Part shown: piece after piece, positions 27,501 to 34,957 of the stretch | How the letters are laid out: the number at the start of each line of letters is the position of its first letter | How positions within the stretch are numbered: the stretch's first letter is position 1 | Origin: Desulfitobacterium metallireducens DSM 15288 | GTDB taxonomy: Bacteria; Bacillota; Desulfitobacteriia; Desulfitobacteriales; Desulfitobacteriaceae | DNA length: 64,000 nucleotides | Reading direction: 5' to 3' | Assembly: GCF_000231405.2 (NCBI RefSeq) | Contig: NZ_CP007032.1 | Location: forward strand, 2,666,001 to 2,730,000 | The notes under the pieces: model-generated | Database searches by the model: none | What the model was told of the DNA's origin: nothing | Seen by the model: only the letters and a program-made list of their open reading frames with translations | Made by a program: the position numbers and the translations under genes

Positions 27501-28074
27501 AGATCTCTTCATAAGGGGTAACCTCAATCTTCTGAATCTCATGGGACGTTCTAAACCCATCAAAGAAGTGCAAAAACGGAATCCTGGATTTTATCGCTGA
27601 TAAATGAGATATAAAACCGAGATCCATGGCTTCTTGAACATCATTCGAGCAGAGCATTGCAAAACCCGTCTGGCGACACGCATTAATGTCCTGGTGATCG
27701 CCAAAAATGGACAGCGATTGCGTGGCTAAAGCACGCGCACTGACATGAAATACAGCTGGCACCAGATTGCCCGCCATCTTATACATTTCTGGAATCATCA
27801 GAAGTAACCCTTGAGAAGCCGTATATGTCGTCGTGAGAGCTCCCGCCTGGAGTGAACCGTGAACCGCTCCAGCAGCTCCCCCTTCCGATTGCATCTCCAC
27901 GACTCTTACGGGTTGGTCAAACACGTTTTTCTTCCCATGAGCCGCCCATTCATCAACACTTTCAGCCATTGGTGATGAAGGTGTAATTGGGAAGATAGCG
28001 GCAACCTCAGTCAAGGCATATGATGCCTCAGCTGCAGCCTGGTTAGCATCCATAGTTTTCATCTTTTTCGCCAC
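24550..28074 (-). CDS. nifJ: Pyruvate:ferredoxin (flavodoxin) oxidoreductase, homodimeric
   Basis: 1174 residues, the single-chain PFOR. Domains in order: pyruvate-binding domain I (ALTEVAAIFPITPSSPMAE), transketolase-like domain II, gamma domain, a ferredoxin domain with two 4Fe-4S motifs (CIQCNQCSYVCP and CTGCGNCADICP), and the TPP domain with NGACPGCGETPYAKL and GDGFAYDIGYNGLDH. It oxidises pyruvate to acetyl-CoA and reduces ferredoxin in the cytoplasm. Start GTG at 28074 behind AAGGGGG. It stands alone, with no ferredoxin gene adjacent. It would use pyruvate from the lactate and glutamate pathways elsewhere in the window. Confidence 0.97.
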   Translation of the reverse strand: MAKKMKTMDANQAAAEASYALTEVAAIFPITPSSPMAESVDEWAAHGKKNVFDQPVRVVEMQSEGGAAGAVHGSLQAGALTTTYTASQGLLLMIPEMYKMAGNLVPAVFHVSARALATQSLSIFGDHQDINACRQTGFAMLCSNDVQEAMDLGFISHLSAIKSRIPFLHFFDGFRTSHEIQKIEVTPYEEISKLVDYQAIQEFRDRALNPEHPVLRGSAENPDIYFQGREVSNPFVEAVPDIVENYFKEFKKISGREYHPFEYYGDPEAENIIIAMGSVCNTTEETIDYLRGKGEKVGLLKVHLYRPFSKKYFFDALPQSVQKIAVLDRTKEPGSTGEPLYLDVVQMFNHETQKPFIIGGRYGLGSKDTTPSQILAVYENLKQDQPKDRFTIGIVDDVSHTSLPLKEIVDTMPEGTISCKFWGLGSDGTVGANKSAIKIIGDNTDLHVQGYFEYDSKKSGGTTISHLRFGKKPIKSSYFVFDADYIACHNKSFLYNYDLLKGLKKKGTFVLNCSWKPEEVEDHLPALFKRYIAKNDINFYIIDAISIAGEIGLGGRINMVMQAAFFKLANVIPVDDAIRYLKDSIQKVYGKKGANIVEMNQKAVDKGIEALHKVEVPASWADIPDEMMPIKEEPDFIKNIQRPMARHDGDDLPTSAFVGIEDGTHPLGTSAYEKRGIAVYLPEWQIDKCIQCNQCSYVCPHATIRPYLLDENELTKAPDTFKTKKPINKKLESYHYRIQISPLDCTGCGNCADICPAPGKALVMKPADHEIEMESENWEFALTVSEKRNLLDVKTLVGSQFATPLLEFNGACPGCGETPYAKLLTQLFGDRMLIANATGCSSIWGGSSPSIPYTTNAEGKGPAWMNPLFEDNSEFGFGMYIGSKQIREKIADLMRQGLASSISENLKQAFQEWLDNMDDGEGSKKASARVLEVMKTENGSGNPILSEILAKKDYLVKPSVWIFGGDGFAYDIGYNGLDHVIASGEDINIFIVDTEVYSNTGGQSSKATQTAAIAKFAAGGKRIRKKDLGLIASTYGYVYVAQIAMGANMNQTIKAIAEAESYKGPSIIIAYASCINHGIKSGMGTSMLEMKKAVDSGYWHLWRHDPRLKEQGKNPFILDSKEPTAPFKDFLKGEIRYSSLITVFPERAEELFTTAEKYAQEKYQTLKRFADMQY

Positions 28075-28286
28075 GTTAAGGAACCCCCTTCGAATACAAG
28101 GATAATTTTCCTGTTTAGTATTCGAAATTCTCAGAGTCTCATACCTAGAAAATATATTTTCTTCAGATATTCCTAAAATCTATTAAATTTTGATTTATTT
28201 TGGCATCATACTCGTGAATTCTTGTACGAGAATTAGCAAAGTGATAAGATATTAATGACAGTAAGATGACAGGATGTGTTGATAAA

Positions 28287-30038
28287 ATGAAAAAAAGACT
28301 TTATCAAACATTGCTTTTGGTCATTATTGGCTTAGCGACTTTTAGTTTATCAAAATATAATTATTTGCTTTATCATATCATTATTGAACTCGGTATTTCT
28401 GTTATCGGTATTTTGATTTTTAGTAGTTCTTTTATTGCTCGAACACTTGTGAAAAAGAATCCATTCACCTTAGTGGGGCCCGCATTCTTGACGACTTCAC
28501 TCATGGGGATCCTACATACGCTTACTTTTAAAGGGATGAATCTTATCCCCGGATATAGTGCAAATTTACCTACCCAGCTTTGGCTTGCATTAAGCTATAT
28601 ATTGGTTTTTGCTTTTTTATTTTCGATATTGTTTTTTGATAAAAGCATCAATTATTCTGCTGTTTTAGTTTCAACTCTCGTTATTTCACTAGGCTTATCT
28701 GTATTGTGTTTCACTCATTTTTTCCCTAACTGCTATATCGAGGGTCAAGGGCTTACCCTTTTTAAAAAAGTCAGTGAATATGTTATTATCTTTCTCTATC
28801 TTTTATGCTTATTGGCCTTATCAAGAACAAAAAAATTGGAGGTTCCCTTCTATAGGCGAATGATTGCAGTCATCTGTTTATTCATCTTATCCGATTACTG
28901 TTTTACGCTCTATAATGATGTATATGGTATCTATAATTTCTTCGGCCATTATATTAGAGCTATCGCTTTTATTATTATCTACATTTCTTTACTCAATGAT
29001 TTAATTCTGCTTCCGTATAAGGAAATATTATATGATAGTACTCATGATAAACTGACTGGACTATATAATCGCAATTTCTTTTTTCAAGCGATGAAAGAAC
29101 AAAAATGGACCTCTCCCGGAATGATGGTCTTTGATATTAATGGACTAAAGTTGATTAATGATACCTTTGGTTATATCGAGGGAGATAAACTGATCTTAAA
29201 ATCTGCTGAGATCATTAGCACTTGCATCTCTAAAGAAAGCCTTGTTGCCTATACGAGTGGAGGAGAATTCTCCGTCATTGTCAATAACGCAGATGCTAAA
29301 CGTCTCGATCGAGTCTTAAAACAGTTCAACGAATGTAAGAACTCTTATAATAGGGAAAATCCAGATTTACCGCTTAGCTTTTCGCATGGATTTTACATTA
29401 ACCCTAATTCAGAAACTGAAACAGATATGCTTAATATTTATCATAAAGCCTTCGATAATATGCACCTTCAAAAATTACTCAACAGCAATAGTAAGTGCAG
29501 TACAATCGTAAAAACACTTCTGAAGACTTTGGAAACAAAAGATATAACGACCAAGAAACATGTGGAAAGAACGGCTAACCTTGCTGCTGTTTTAGCGATA
29601 AAAAGCGGTATACCCGAAAATAGATTAAACCAAATTGTTTTGCTTGCTGAGTTTCATGATATAGGCAAGATTGGAATTTCTGATAAAATTCTTTTAAAGC
29701 AAGGGCCCTTAACTCATGAAGAAAGACTTGCGATTCAACAACACTCCAAACTAGGATATGAGATTGCCATTGCTTCTATAGAGCTTGCACCAATTTCTGA
29801 TTTCATCTTAAAGCATCATGAACAATGGGATGGCAGTGGTTACCCCTTCGGTTTAAAAGGTGACCAGATACCCCTTGAATGCCGTATTATAGCTATAATT
29901 GACGCTTATGATGCGATGATCAACGATCGGCCTTATCGGAAGGCTTTAAGTAAAGATAAGGTCATTGCTGAAATTACTCGATGTTCTGGAAGCCAATTTG
30001 ATCCTACGCTTGCAAAACTATTTCTAGAAATAGTTTAG
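28287..30038 (+). CDS. MASE3-type sensor with degenerate GGDEF and HD-GYP phosphodiesterase domains
   Basis: 583 residues from the ATG at 28287; an ATG seven codons earlier (28266) has a weaker site. Residues about 1-240 hold seven to eight membrane helices with HTLTFKGMN and TQLWLALSY, as in the MASE3 sensor. A GGDEF domain follows, but its active site reads SGGEF, so it is probably inactive or GTP-binding only. The C-terminal HD-GYP domain is complete (FHDIGKIGIS, HHEQWDGSGYPFGLKG), predicting c-di-GMP hydrolysis. It stands just left of the tRNA-Leu-flanked segment. Confidence 0.88.
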   Translation: MKKRLYQTLLLVIIGLATFSLSKYNYLLYHIIIELGISVIGILIFSSSFIARTLVKKNPFTLVGPAFLTTSLMGILHTLTFKGMNLIPGYSANLPTQLWLALSYILVFAFLFSILFFDKSINYSAVLVSTLVISLGLSVLCFTHFFPNCYIEGQGLTLFKKVSEYVIIFLYLLCLLALSRTKKLEVPFYRRMIAVICLFILSDYCFTLYNDVYGIYNFFGHYIRAIAFIIIYISLLNDLILLPYKEILYDSTHDKLTGLYNRNFFFQAMKEQKWTSPGMMVFDINGLKLINDTFGYIEGDKLILKSAEIISTCISKESLVAYTSGGEFSVIVNNADAKRLDRVLKQFNECKNSYNRENPDLPLSFSHGFYINPNSETETDMLNIYHKAFDNMHLQKLLNSNSKCSTIVKTLLKTLETKDITTKKHVERTANLAAVLAIKSGIPENRLNQIVLLAEFHDIGKIGISDKILLKQGPLTHEERLAIQQHSKLGYEIAIASIELAPISDFILKHHEQWDGSGYPFGLKGDQIPLECRIIAIIDAYDAMINDRPYRKALSKDKVIAEITRCSGSQFDPTLAKLFLEIV

Positions 30039-30059
30039 TTGCTGCCAAAGGGAACGATA

Positions 30060-30146
30060 AAAAAATCCTCCTTTTCCGTTCATCATTCAAACGGTTAAAG
30101 GAGGATTTTATCATATACGATACAAGTGGTGCGGGAGACAGGACTT
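30060..30146. repeat. Direct repeat 1: terminator plus truncated tRNA-Leu 3' end
   Basis: 87 bp nearly identical to 33090-33177 (two substitutions and one indel). It contains a hairpin (AATCCTCCTTT, AAAGGAGGATT) and the last 20 bases of tRNA-Leu (GGTGCGGGAGACAGGACTT). The copy stops abruptly inside the tRNA, and the next bases form the stop codon of the CWB2 gene. On the plus strand the hairpin also terminates the HD-GYP gene at 30038. Confidence 0.9.
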
Positions 30147-31581
30147 ACATATTGATGTAGAATGTTACGCCTACATTTCTATCATATTTAATTCTTACGA
30201 TTTTACCATCTAGAGTATAATCCTTATTTACATTACTCGTATCTTCCCAAGCAAGAGGAAGAATTAGTGAAGCCAAATAATCAGATTGTCCCGGAAGGAA
30301 GAATTCCCAAAGATGTTTCGCTGTGTTTTGCATAGACTCATTTTCTAAATCTTTAACAAGCATTGTTCCTTTGTCTGAATCTCCTGTAGGTGAGCTAACA
30401 TAGATAGCATCCATGGATTCACCAAATTTTGTTGTTCCGTAAAAGATATATTCACCGTTAGTTTGTTTAATCATACCTAATTGAGTTGCTAATTTATCTA
30501 AAGGCTTATCTGAACTGATAACAGTTTGTCCTTGTAAATATTTTGCTGTATCACTAACAGCTAAATCGGAAACCACAGCGGGTCCACCAAAGGATACAAT
30601 ATCAGGAGTGACATTTGCCGTATGCAGTTGTTTAAAATAATCGGCAATTGCAGGAGGGAGTGAAGAAGAAGTACTGTTCACTAAAACAATCGGGTCTCCT
30701 GTAAGGGAGGCTAAAGCACTTCCTGCAAGAGCATCAGGGAAATTATTGCCCGAGGCAAGGTATAAATTTTCGGGATTTAAGGAAAAGGTTTTAAGAATTT
30801 GTCCTGCAGTCTCGTAACGGTCAGCACCCGAGAGACGAGTAATTGAGGTACTAGGAACAAGAGACTGAACTTGAGCCTTGATACTCTCAGGAACAGCTCC
30901 AATCCCTCCTATAATGTAAACCTGGGAAGGTTGGTCACTGGTCAAGAAATCTTTTACTCCTTGAGGCATTCCTTCTGACCCAACTAAAAGAATGGGGTAT
31001 CCTTTACTACTGGCAATACTCGAAATGCTCAAAGCATCTGGAAAATTTTCTCCAGAAGCAATGACGACGGGTGTATTTTTAGGGGCATTGATTTTTTGAG
31101 TAATTAAGTTGTTTGTATCGAATCGGTCTTGACCGCCAATTCGTTCAATATTCGAGAACCCTGCTTGATTGAGTTGGTCGATAAAGTCTCGTCCGAGAAC
31201 CCCCGCTCCCCCGATAATGTGAACTGTTCCCGACTTGTTAAGATGTTGTTTGATATAGTCCATAGCTTCGGTTGAACTCTGAGCCGTACTATCGGCAAGA
31301 AGAATGGGAGCATTCAGTTTCTTGGCTAATACACTAGCGGATAGAGCATCGGGAAAGTTATTCCCTGAAGTCAAAATGACATCATTAGCTGTGCCGTTAT
31401 TCAGTTGTTCTGAAATCGCTTTAGCGGTCTGGAATCGGGATGTACCAAACAGGCGTTGAACAGCAGCCCCTTGTACTCTAACGGCTTGGGCTGTCTCAGC
31501 CTGGACAGGAATGCTTCCAAGGGTCATGGAAGTAAGGAAAATCGGAAGTGCAAGCCCCAATATTATTTTCTTTTTCATCAA
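30145..31581 (-). CDS. Secreted protein with three cell wall-binding repeats (CWB2)
   Basis: 478 residues. Signal peptide about 1-28 (MMKKKIILGLALPIFLTSM, cleavage near QAETA). Residues about 38-330 are three CWB2 (PF04122) repeats, each with an RLFGTSRFQTA- or RIGGQDRFDTN-like opening, SGNNFPDALS and IIGGAGVL blocks. These anchor S-layer proteins of clostridia to wall polymers. The C-terminal about 130 residues match nothing I recognise and may be the functional part. The stop codon lies at the boundary of the truncated tRNA repeat. A c-di-GMP-I riboswitch precedes the gene. Confidence 0.88.
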   Translation of the reverse strand: MMKKKIILGLALPIFLTSMTLGSIPVQAETAQAVRVQGAAVQRLFGTSRFQTAKAISEQLNNGTANDVILTSGNNFPDALSASVLAKKLNAPILLADSTAQSSTEAMDYIKQHLNKSGTVHIIGGAGVLGRDFIDQLNQAGFSNIERIGGQDRFDTNNLITQKINAPKNTPVVIASGENFPDALSISSIASSKGYPILLVGSEGMPQGVKDFLTSDQPSQVYIIGGIGAVPESIKAQVQSLVPSTSITRLSGADRYETAGQILKTFSLNPENLYLASGNNFPDALAGSALASLTGDPIVLVNSTSSSLPPAIADYFKQLHTANVTPDIVSFGGPAVVSDLAVSDTAKYLQGQTVISSDKPLDKLATQLGMIKQTNGEYIFYGTTKFGESMDAIYVSSPTGDSDKGTMLVKDLENESMQNTAKHLWEFFLPGQSDYLASLILPLAWEDTSNVNKDYTLDGKIVRIKYDRNVGVTFYINM

Positions 31582-31639
31582 TTACTCCTCCGCTTCTTTA
31601 AAATCATTTATTTCTTTTTTCCATCATGACGGCAATCTT

Positions 31640-31735
31640 TCTCATTACACAATTAGCGACCTGGCAATCGTCAGCCACACTGGACGACCCATAGCTTTGC
31701 GTCCCTGACTTTCGCCAGGTTTGCCTTTGTCATTG
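31640..31735 (-). promoter_or_regulatory. c-di-GMP-I (GEMM) riboswitch
   Basis: On the minus strand the aptamer reads GGCAAACC, a GCGAAAGT tetraloop arm, GGGACGCAAAGC, TATGGGTC and, after the second arm, GCCAGGTCGC. This matches the class I c-di-GMP aptamer (core 31656-31732). It lies about 60 bases before the CWB2 start codon. No clear terminator follows, so control may act on translation or on an alternative pairing with GATTGCCGTC. Confidence 0.92.
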
Positions 31736-31751
31736 TTTTTATATGATTTTC

Positions 31752-32843
31752 TCATTCTTCAAACTCCACCCGTTCTATAAAGCGCGTCGAATCTTGCATT
31801 AAGTTTACATAAGTATCCTGATGGAGACATCTTCCTTCCCTATCAAACAGCAAGTGAATAAGAGGTCGGATTGGCTTTTGGATAGGTACAGCTATTACCA
31901 CCCCAACTTCACCTGTGTTTAGGGAAATTCTTGTGTTTTCGGGATAGAGGGTTAACGATTCTTTTAAAGCTTGAACCACTTTCGGATTAAAGTCTTTCCC
32001 TGATTCAGCAATAATCATTTCCAATGCATGATAAGGAGGCAACCCTTTTCGGTACGGTCTGTCCGCGGTCAAGGCTTCAAAAACATCAGCGACTGCTACA
32101 ATTTGGGCATTCCTGTGAATATCATTTCCTTTCAATCCATAAGGATATCCCAATCCATTCCATCGTTCATGATGTTCTTTAATTATTGCCACAACACCCG
32201 GTAATAATGGGGTGTTTATTAACAATCCTTCGCCTATTAACGGATGTCGTTTCATGATTGCAAATTCTTCTTCTGTTAAACCTGCAGGTTTGTTAAGAAT
32301 CGCCCTGGGTATTCTTAGTTTCCCTAAATCATGAAGGAATGCTCCCAAGGTTAAATCTCTAAGTTCTTTCTCTTCATACCCTAAACGCGTTCCTATGAGT
32401 GCAGAAAGCAATGCGACGTTAATGACATGTTTAAAAAGCTCATAATCATTTTTCTTAAATAAACTATAATTTAGTCTACCCGAATAAAAATCCATATGAA
32501 TATCTTGTACCGAGAATTTATTGAGAATTTCTTCTACAAATTCTACTGTCTTTTCAATCTGTTCAGCTTCAATCATCCTTGCTTCATGATAAATACTCCA
32601 TAAAGAACCAACGAGATTGACGTAGCCATCTTTCGGAATCTTTTTGATATTCTTTGTTCGGTGTATCAAAGAATTGTGGTTTTGTAGCACATAAACTTCA
32701 TGATTTTTGATGCGTTTACGTATGCTTTCATTAATGAAAAGACCTTTTTTTAGTAACAAATTCCCTTTTGGATCAAATAAGTCTGCACATGCTGTCTCAT
32801 TCAAAAATGAACTTGGACTTAACCTTTTCTTCACCAAATCCAT
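31752..32843 (-). CDS. HD-GYP c-di-GMP phosphodiesterase
   Basis: 363 residues from the ATG at 32843 (AAGGAAGGG upstream). The N-terminal about 130 residues are a region with no recognised sensor. The HD-GYP domain follows: AFLHDLGKLRIP, HPLIGEGLL, HHERWNGLGYPYGLKGND, ADVFEALTADRPYRKG. All metal-binding histidines and aspartates are visible, so c-di-GMP hydrolysis is likely. It lies directly upstream of the c-di-GMP riboswitch and CWB2 gene on the same strand, so it could lower the signal that its neighbour senses. Confidence 0.9.
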   Translation of the reverse strand: MDLVKKRLSPSSFLNETACADLFDPKGNLLLKKGLFINESIRKRIKNHEVYVLQNHNSLIHRTKNIKKIPKDGYVNLVGSLWSIYHEARMIEAEQIEKTVEFVEEILNKFSVQDIHMDFYSGRLNYSLFKKNDYELFKHVINVALLSALIGTRLGYEEKELRDLTLGAFLHDLGKLRIPRAILNKPAGLTEEEFAIMKRHPLIGEGLLINTPLLPGVVAIIKEHHERWNGLGYPYGLKGNDIHRNAQIVAVADVFEALTADRPYRKGLPPYHALEMIIAESGKDFNPKVVQALKESLTLYPENTRISLNTGEVGVVIAVPIQKPIRPLIHLLFDREGRCLHQDTYVNLMQDSTRFIERVEFEE

Positions 32844-32966
32844 TAAAAATATCCCTTCCTTGTTCAATCTCAAACATTTTACTTTAAAATAATCTTAAAG
32901 TAGTAGGATTTACATCGATTTCTACTATATCACAATATTCCCCATATTTTTTACTTTTTTTTCGAA

Positions 32967-33089
32967 TTATTCCGACATATTTCTTACTATAAACAGCTTA
33001 CGCATTGCTAATAAATTCCCCTCTGGGGAAATATTCAATATCTCATCCCACTGAAACTCTTTGTTGATTTTCCTTATTCTTTTCGACAT
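32967..33089 (-). CDS. Possible 40-residue peptide gene
   Basis: An ATG at 33087-33089 begins a 40-codon frame: a basic start (MSKRIRKINKEF), then DEILNISPEGNLL and MRKLFIVRN, ending in TAA. The ribosome binding site AAGGAGG is ideal but is the 3' arm of the tRNA-Leu terminator hairpin. No homologue is recalled. It may be chance or a decayed fragment of the inserted segment. Confidence 0.3.
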   Translation of the reverse strand: MSKRIRKINKEFQWDEILNISPEGNLLAMRKLFIVRNMSE

Positions 33090-33177
33090 AAAAAATCCTC
33101 CTTTTCCGTTCATCATTCAAACGGTTAAAGGAGGATTTTATTATATACGTATATAAGTGGTGCGGGAGACAGGACTT
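33090..33177 (-). repeat. Direct repeat 2: terminator and 3' part of tRNA-Leu
   Basis: The intact-side copy of the 88-bp repeat: tRNA-Leu 3' end (from 33177 down to 33158), short spacer, and an intrinsic terminator (33092-33140). With 30060-30146 it bounds a 3031 bp segment. Confidence 0.88.
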
Positions 33178-33240
33178 GAACCTGCACGGTTACCCGCTGG
33201 TACCTAAAACCAGTGCGTCTGCCAGTTCCGCCACTCCCGC
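33158..33240 (-). tRNA. tRNA-Leu (anticodon UAG), CCA encoded
   Basis: 83 bases: acceptor GCGGGAG/CTCCCGC, anticodon loop TTTTAGG with anticodon TAG, a long variable arm as in class II tRNAs, GGTTCAAGTCC T-arm, and encoded CCA at 33158-33160. Confidence 0.95.
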
Positions 33241-33330
33241 ATCTTTGTCCAAGCCCGTAGAAGAGCCGAACAAATAATATTGTAACGTATTTCTCTCAGA
33301 TTGACAAGACTTTAATATTGTTATTTTTTG

Positions 33331-34350
33331 TTAATCTTTGTTTTGATTATTTTTGTTTTTATTATCTTGATCCCCGTGTTCCTTCTCAGTAGAAATCTTT
33401 TCAGATTGATTTAATTGAGTTTGTTGTGTTGGCTGTGCTTGTAGAGTTTGTTGTTGCTCCATATTTAAATCTTCTTGATCTTCTTTATCTTGCTCCTCTT
33501 TATTAGATTCGTTACCATTTGTAATATGCTCAGCTTTCTTTAACCCAAGATCCACTTGGAATTGCTCGAGAGCTTGCTTTTCTTGTTTTTTCAATTGCGC
33601 TTGATTCTGAGTTTCGGTCATATTTGTTGTGTTATCTACGTTAGAAGTTTGTACAGTGGTTGTAGTTGTAGAATCGGCTGTATTGTCACGATCATCAGTA
33701 CGGCCGTCCATTTTTTCAGCTTTGGTCACGGCCTTTTCAACTGAGCGAACAATATTCAGTGCAAGTTTTTGAGCCGCTTGAGGTGGGAGCTTTTCTAACA
33801 GGTTTCCTAGAACCACCATGTTATTGCTGTTGACTTGGGTCAAAGCAGCTTGAACCTTTTGGGCCGTTTCAGAATTAGGATCCTTAACTTGATCTAAGAA
33901 CATTTGAGCCTGCTCAATCTTTTCGTTGTATACAGTGAGTGTCTTCTCGGCTTTATCCATATCGCCCTTCTCAATCATGACTTTCGCTTCTGCTAAATTT
34001 TCTACAGCCTGTTGTTCGACAACTTCAGCTTTTTTCACGGGATCAAAGGTTAGCGCAACTTGAAGTTTGCCGATCAACGTTTCGAACCAATACAAAGGAG
34101 AATCCGGTAAAGTTCCAGGGTCAACTGTTTCACCATTCTGATCCTGCACCGTTGTCGCAGCAGGGTCTTCTGTCGTTACTGTAGCATCAGTTTGAGTTGA
34201 AGAGGTTACCGTAGAAGGATCGCTAGATTGAGTGGTTGTCAAGGTAACAGTTGATGTCCCTGTCGGCAATGTCTCAGCCATTACCAGGCCAGGAGCAACT
34301 GGGAATGATAAAAGAGCAGCTGTTAAAGCAAGAGCAATGTGTTTCTTCAA
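33331..34350 (-). CDS. Secreted DUF5667-domain protein
   Basis: 339 residues. Signal peptide about 1-25 (MKKHIALALTAALLSFPVAPG, cleavage near VMAET). A Thr/Ser-rich linker follows, then the DUF5667 domain from about residue 80 (LPDSPLYWFETLIGKLQVALTFDPVKKAEV, then EQQAVENLAEAKVMIEKGD) with long amphipathic helices. The last about 110 residues are Gln, Asn, Lys and Glu rich and surely disordered. Function unknown; related proteins are envelope-associated. A single gene right upstream of tRNA-Leu. Confidence 0.78.
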   Translation of the reverse strand: MKKHIALALTAALLSFPVAPGLVMAETLPTGTSTVTLTTTQSSDPSTVTSSTQTDATVTTEDPAATTVQDQNGETVDPGTLPDSPLYWFETLIGKLQVALTFDPVKKAEVVEQQAVENLAEAKVMIEKGDMDKAEKTLTVYNEKIEQAQMFLDQVKDPNSETAQKVQAALTQVNSNNMVVLGNLLEKLPPQAAQKLALNIVRSVEKAVTKAEKMDGRTDDRDNTADSTTTTTVQTSNVDNTTNMTETQNQAQLKKQEKQALEQFQVDLGLKKAEHITNGNESNKEEQDKEDQEDLNMEQQQTLQAQPTQQTQLNQSEKISTEKEHGDQDNKNKNNQNKD

Positions 34351-34507
34351 AATAATTCCTCCTTATACTTAGGTAAATTTACTTCTTGGGGCATCGCATT
34401 TCTCCCATACATTTACCAATACGACAAGCCTCTCACGATTTGAGGGGGTAAACTAAAGGATAAGAAACAAAGGGCATAAATGGAAATTAAAGATCTGCAT
34501 AAAAAGA

Positions 34508-34537
34508 ACGAGAGATTACTTGCAAGTAACCTCTCGT
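34508..34537 (-). terminator. Terminator of the lactate cluster after the cupin gene
   Basis: ACGAGAGATTACTT with AAGTAACCTCTCGT (one mismatch), two-base loop, followed by CTTTTT on the minus strand. Confidence 0.78.
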
Positions 34538-34557
34538 CCTTAACTATCGCGTATAAC

Positions 34558-34908
34558 TTAGAGCTTCACCGTTTCCACAGGAACAGGCCCACAAATACCA
34601 ATGAATACGAAGCGATCCTTACCTGTGTTACGCATTCCGTGGGTCTGACCCGCTTTCGCCAGGATAGCCATTCCTTTTTTAATCTGAACTTCTTGCCCAT
34701 CCCCTGCAAAATAGAGTCCTGACTCCCCTTCCAGGCAGACCCACACATCATCAGCATTCGGGTGAGCATGCAAGAATACTTCTTGACCCGGCTCGAGGCA
34801 CCACATAGCCCCTAACGTTTTGTCGGACTGATAAACCGCTATTTTTTGAGGCGCATTTTCATCAAAGTGGGCAAGTCCTTCTGTTAAATTAAATACTCTG
34901 TCTTCCAT
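34558..34908 (-). CDS. Small cupin-domain protein
   Basis: 116 residues, a single beta-barrel cupin: CLEPGQEVFLHAHPNADDVWVCLEGE gives the metal-binding His-His-Glu set of motif 1, and AGQTHGMRNTG gives the second-motif histidine. AGGAG precedes the ATG. It is the last gene of the lactate cluster, 49 bp after lctP. It could be an isomerase, sensor or auxiliary protein; the substrate is unknown. Confidence 0.82.
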   Translation of the reverse strand: MEDRVFNLTEGLAHFDENAPQKIAVYQSDKTLGAMWCLEPGQEVFLHAHPNADDVWVCLEGESGLYFAGDGQEVQIKKGMAILAKAGQTHGMRNTGKDRFVFIGICGPVPVETVKL

Positions 34909-34957
34909 TCTTCTTACACTCCTATTTTGTTATGTTTTGTACTTAAAGCTATCGCAA

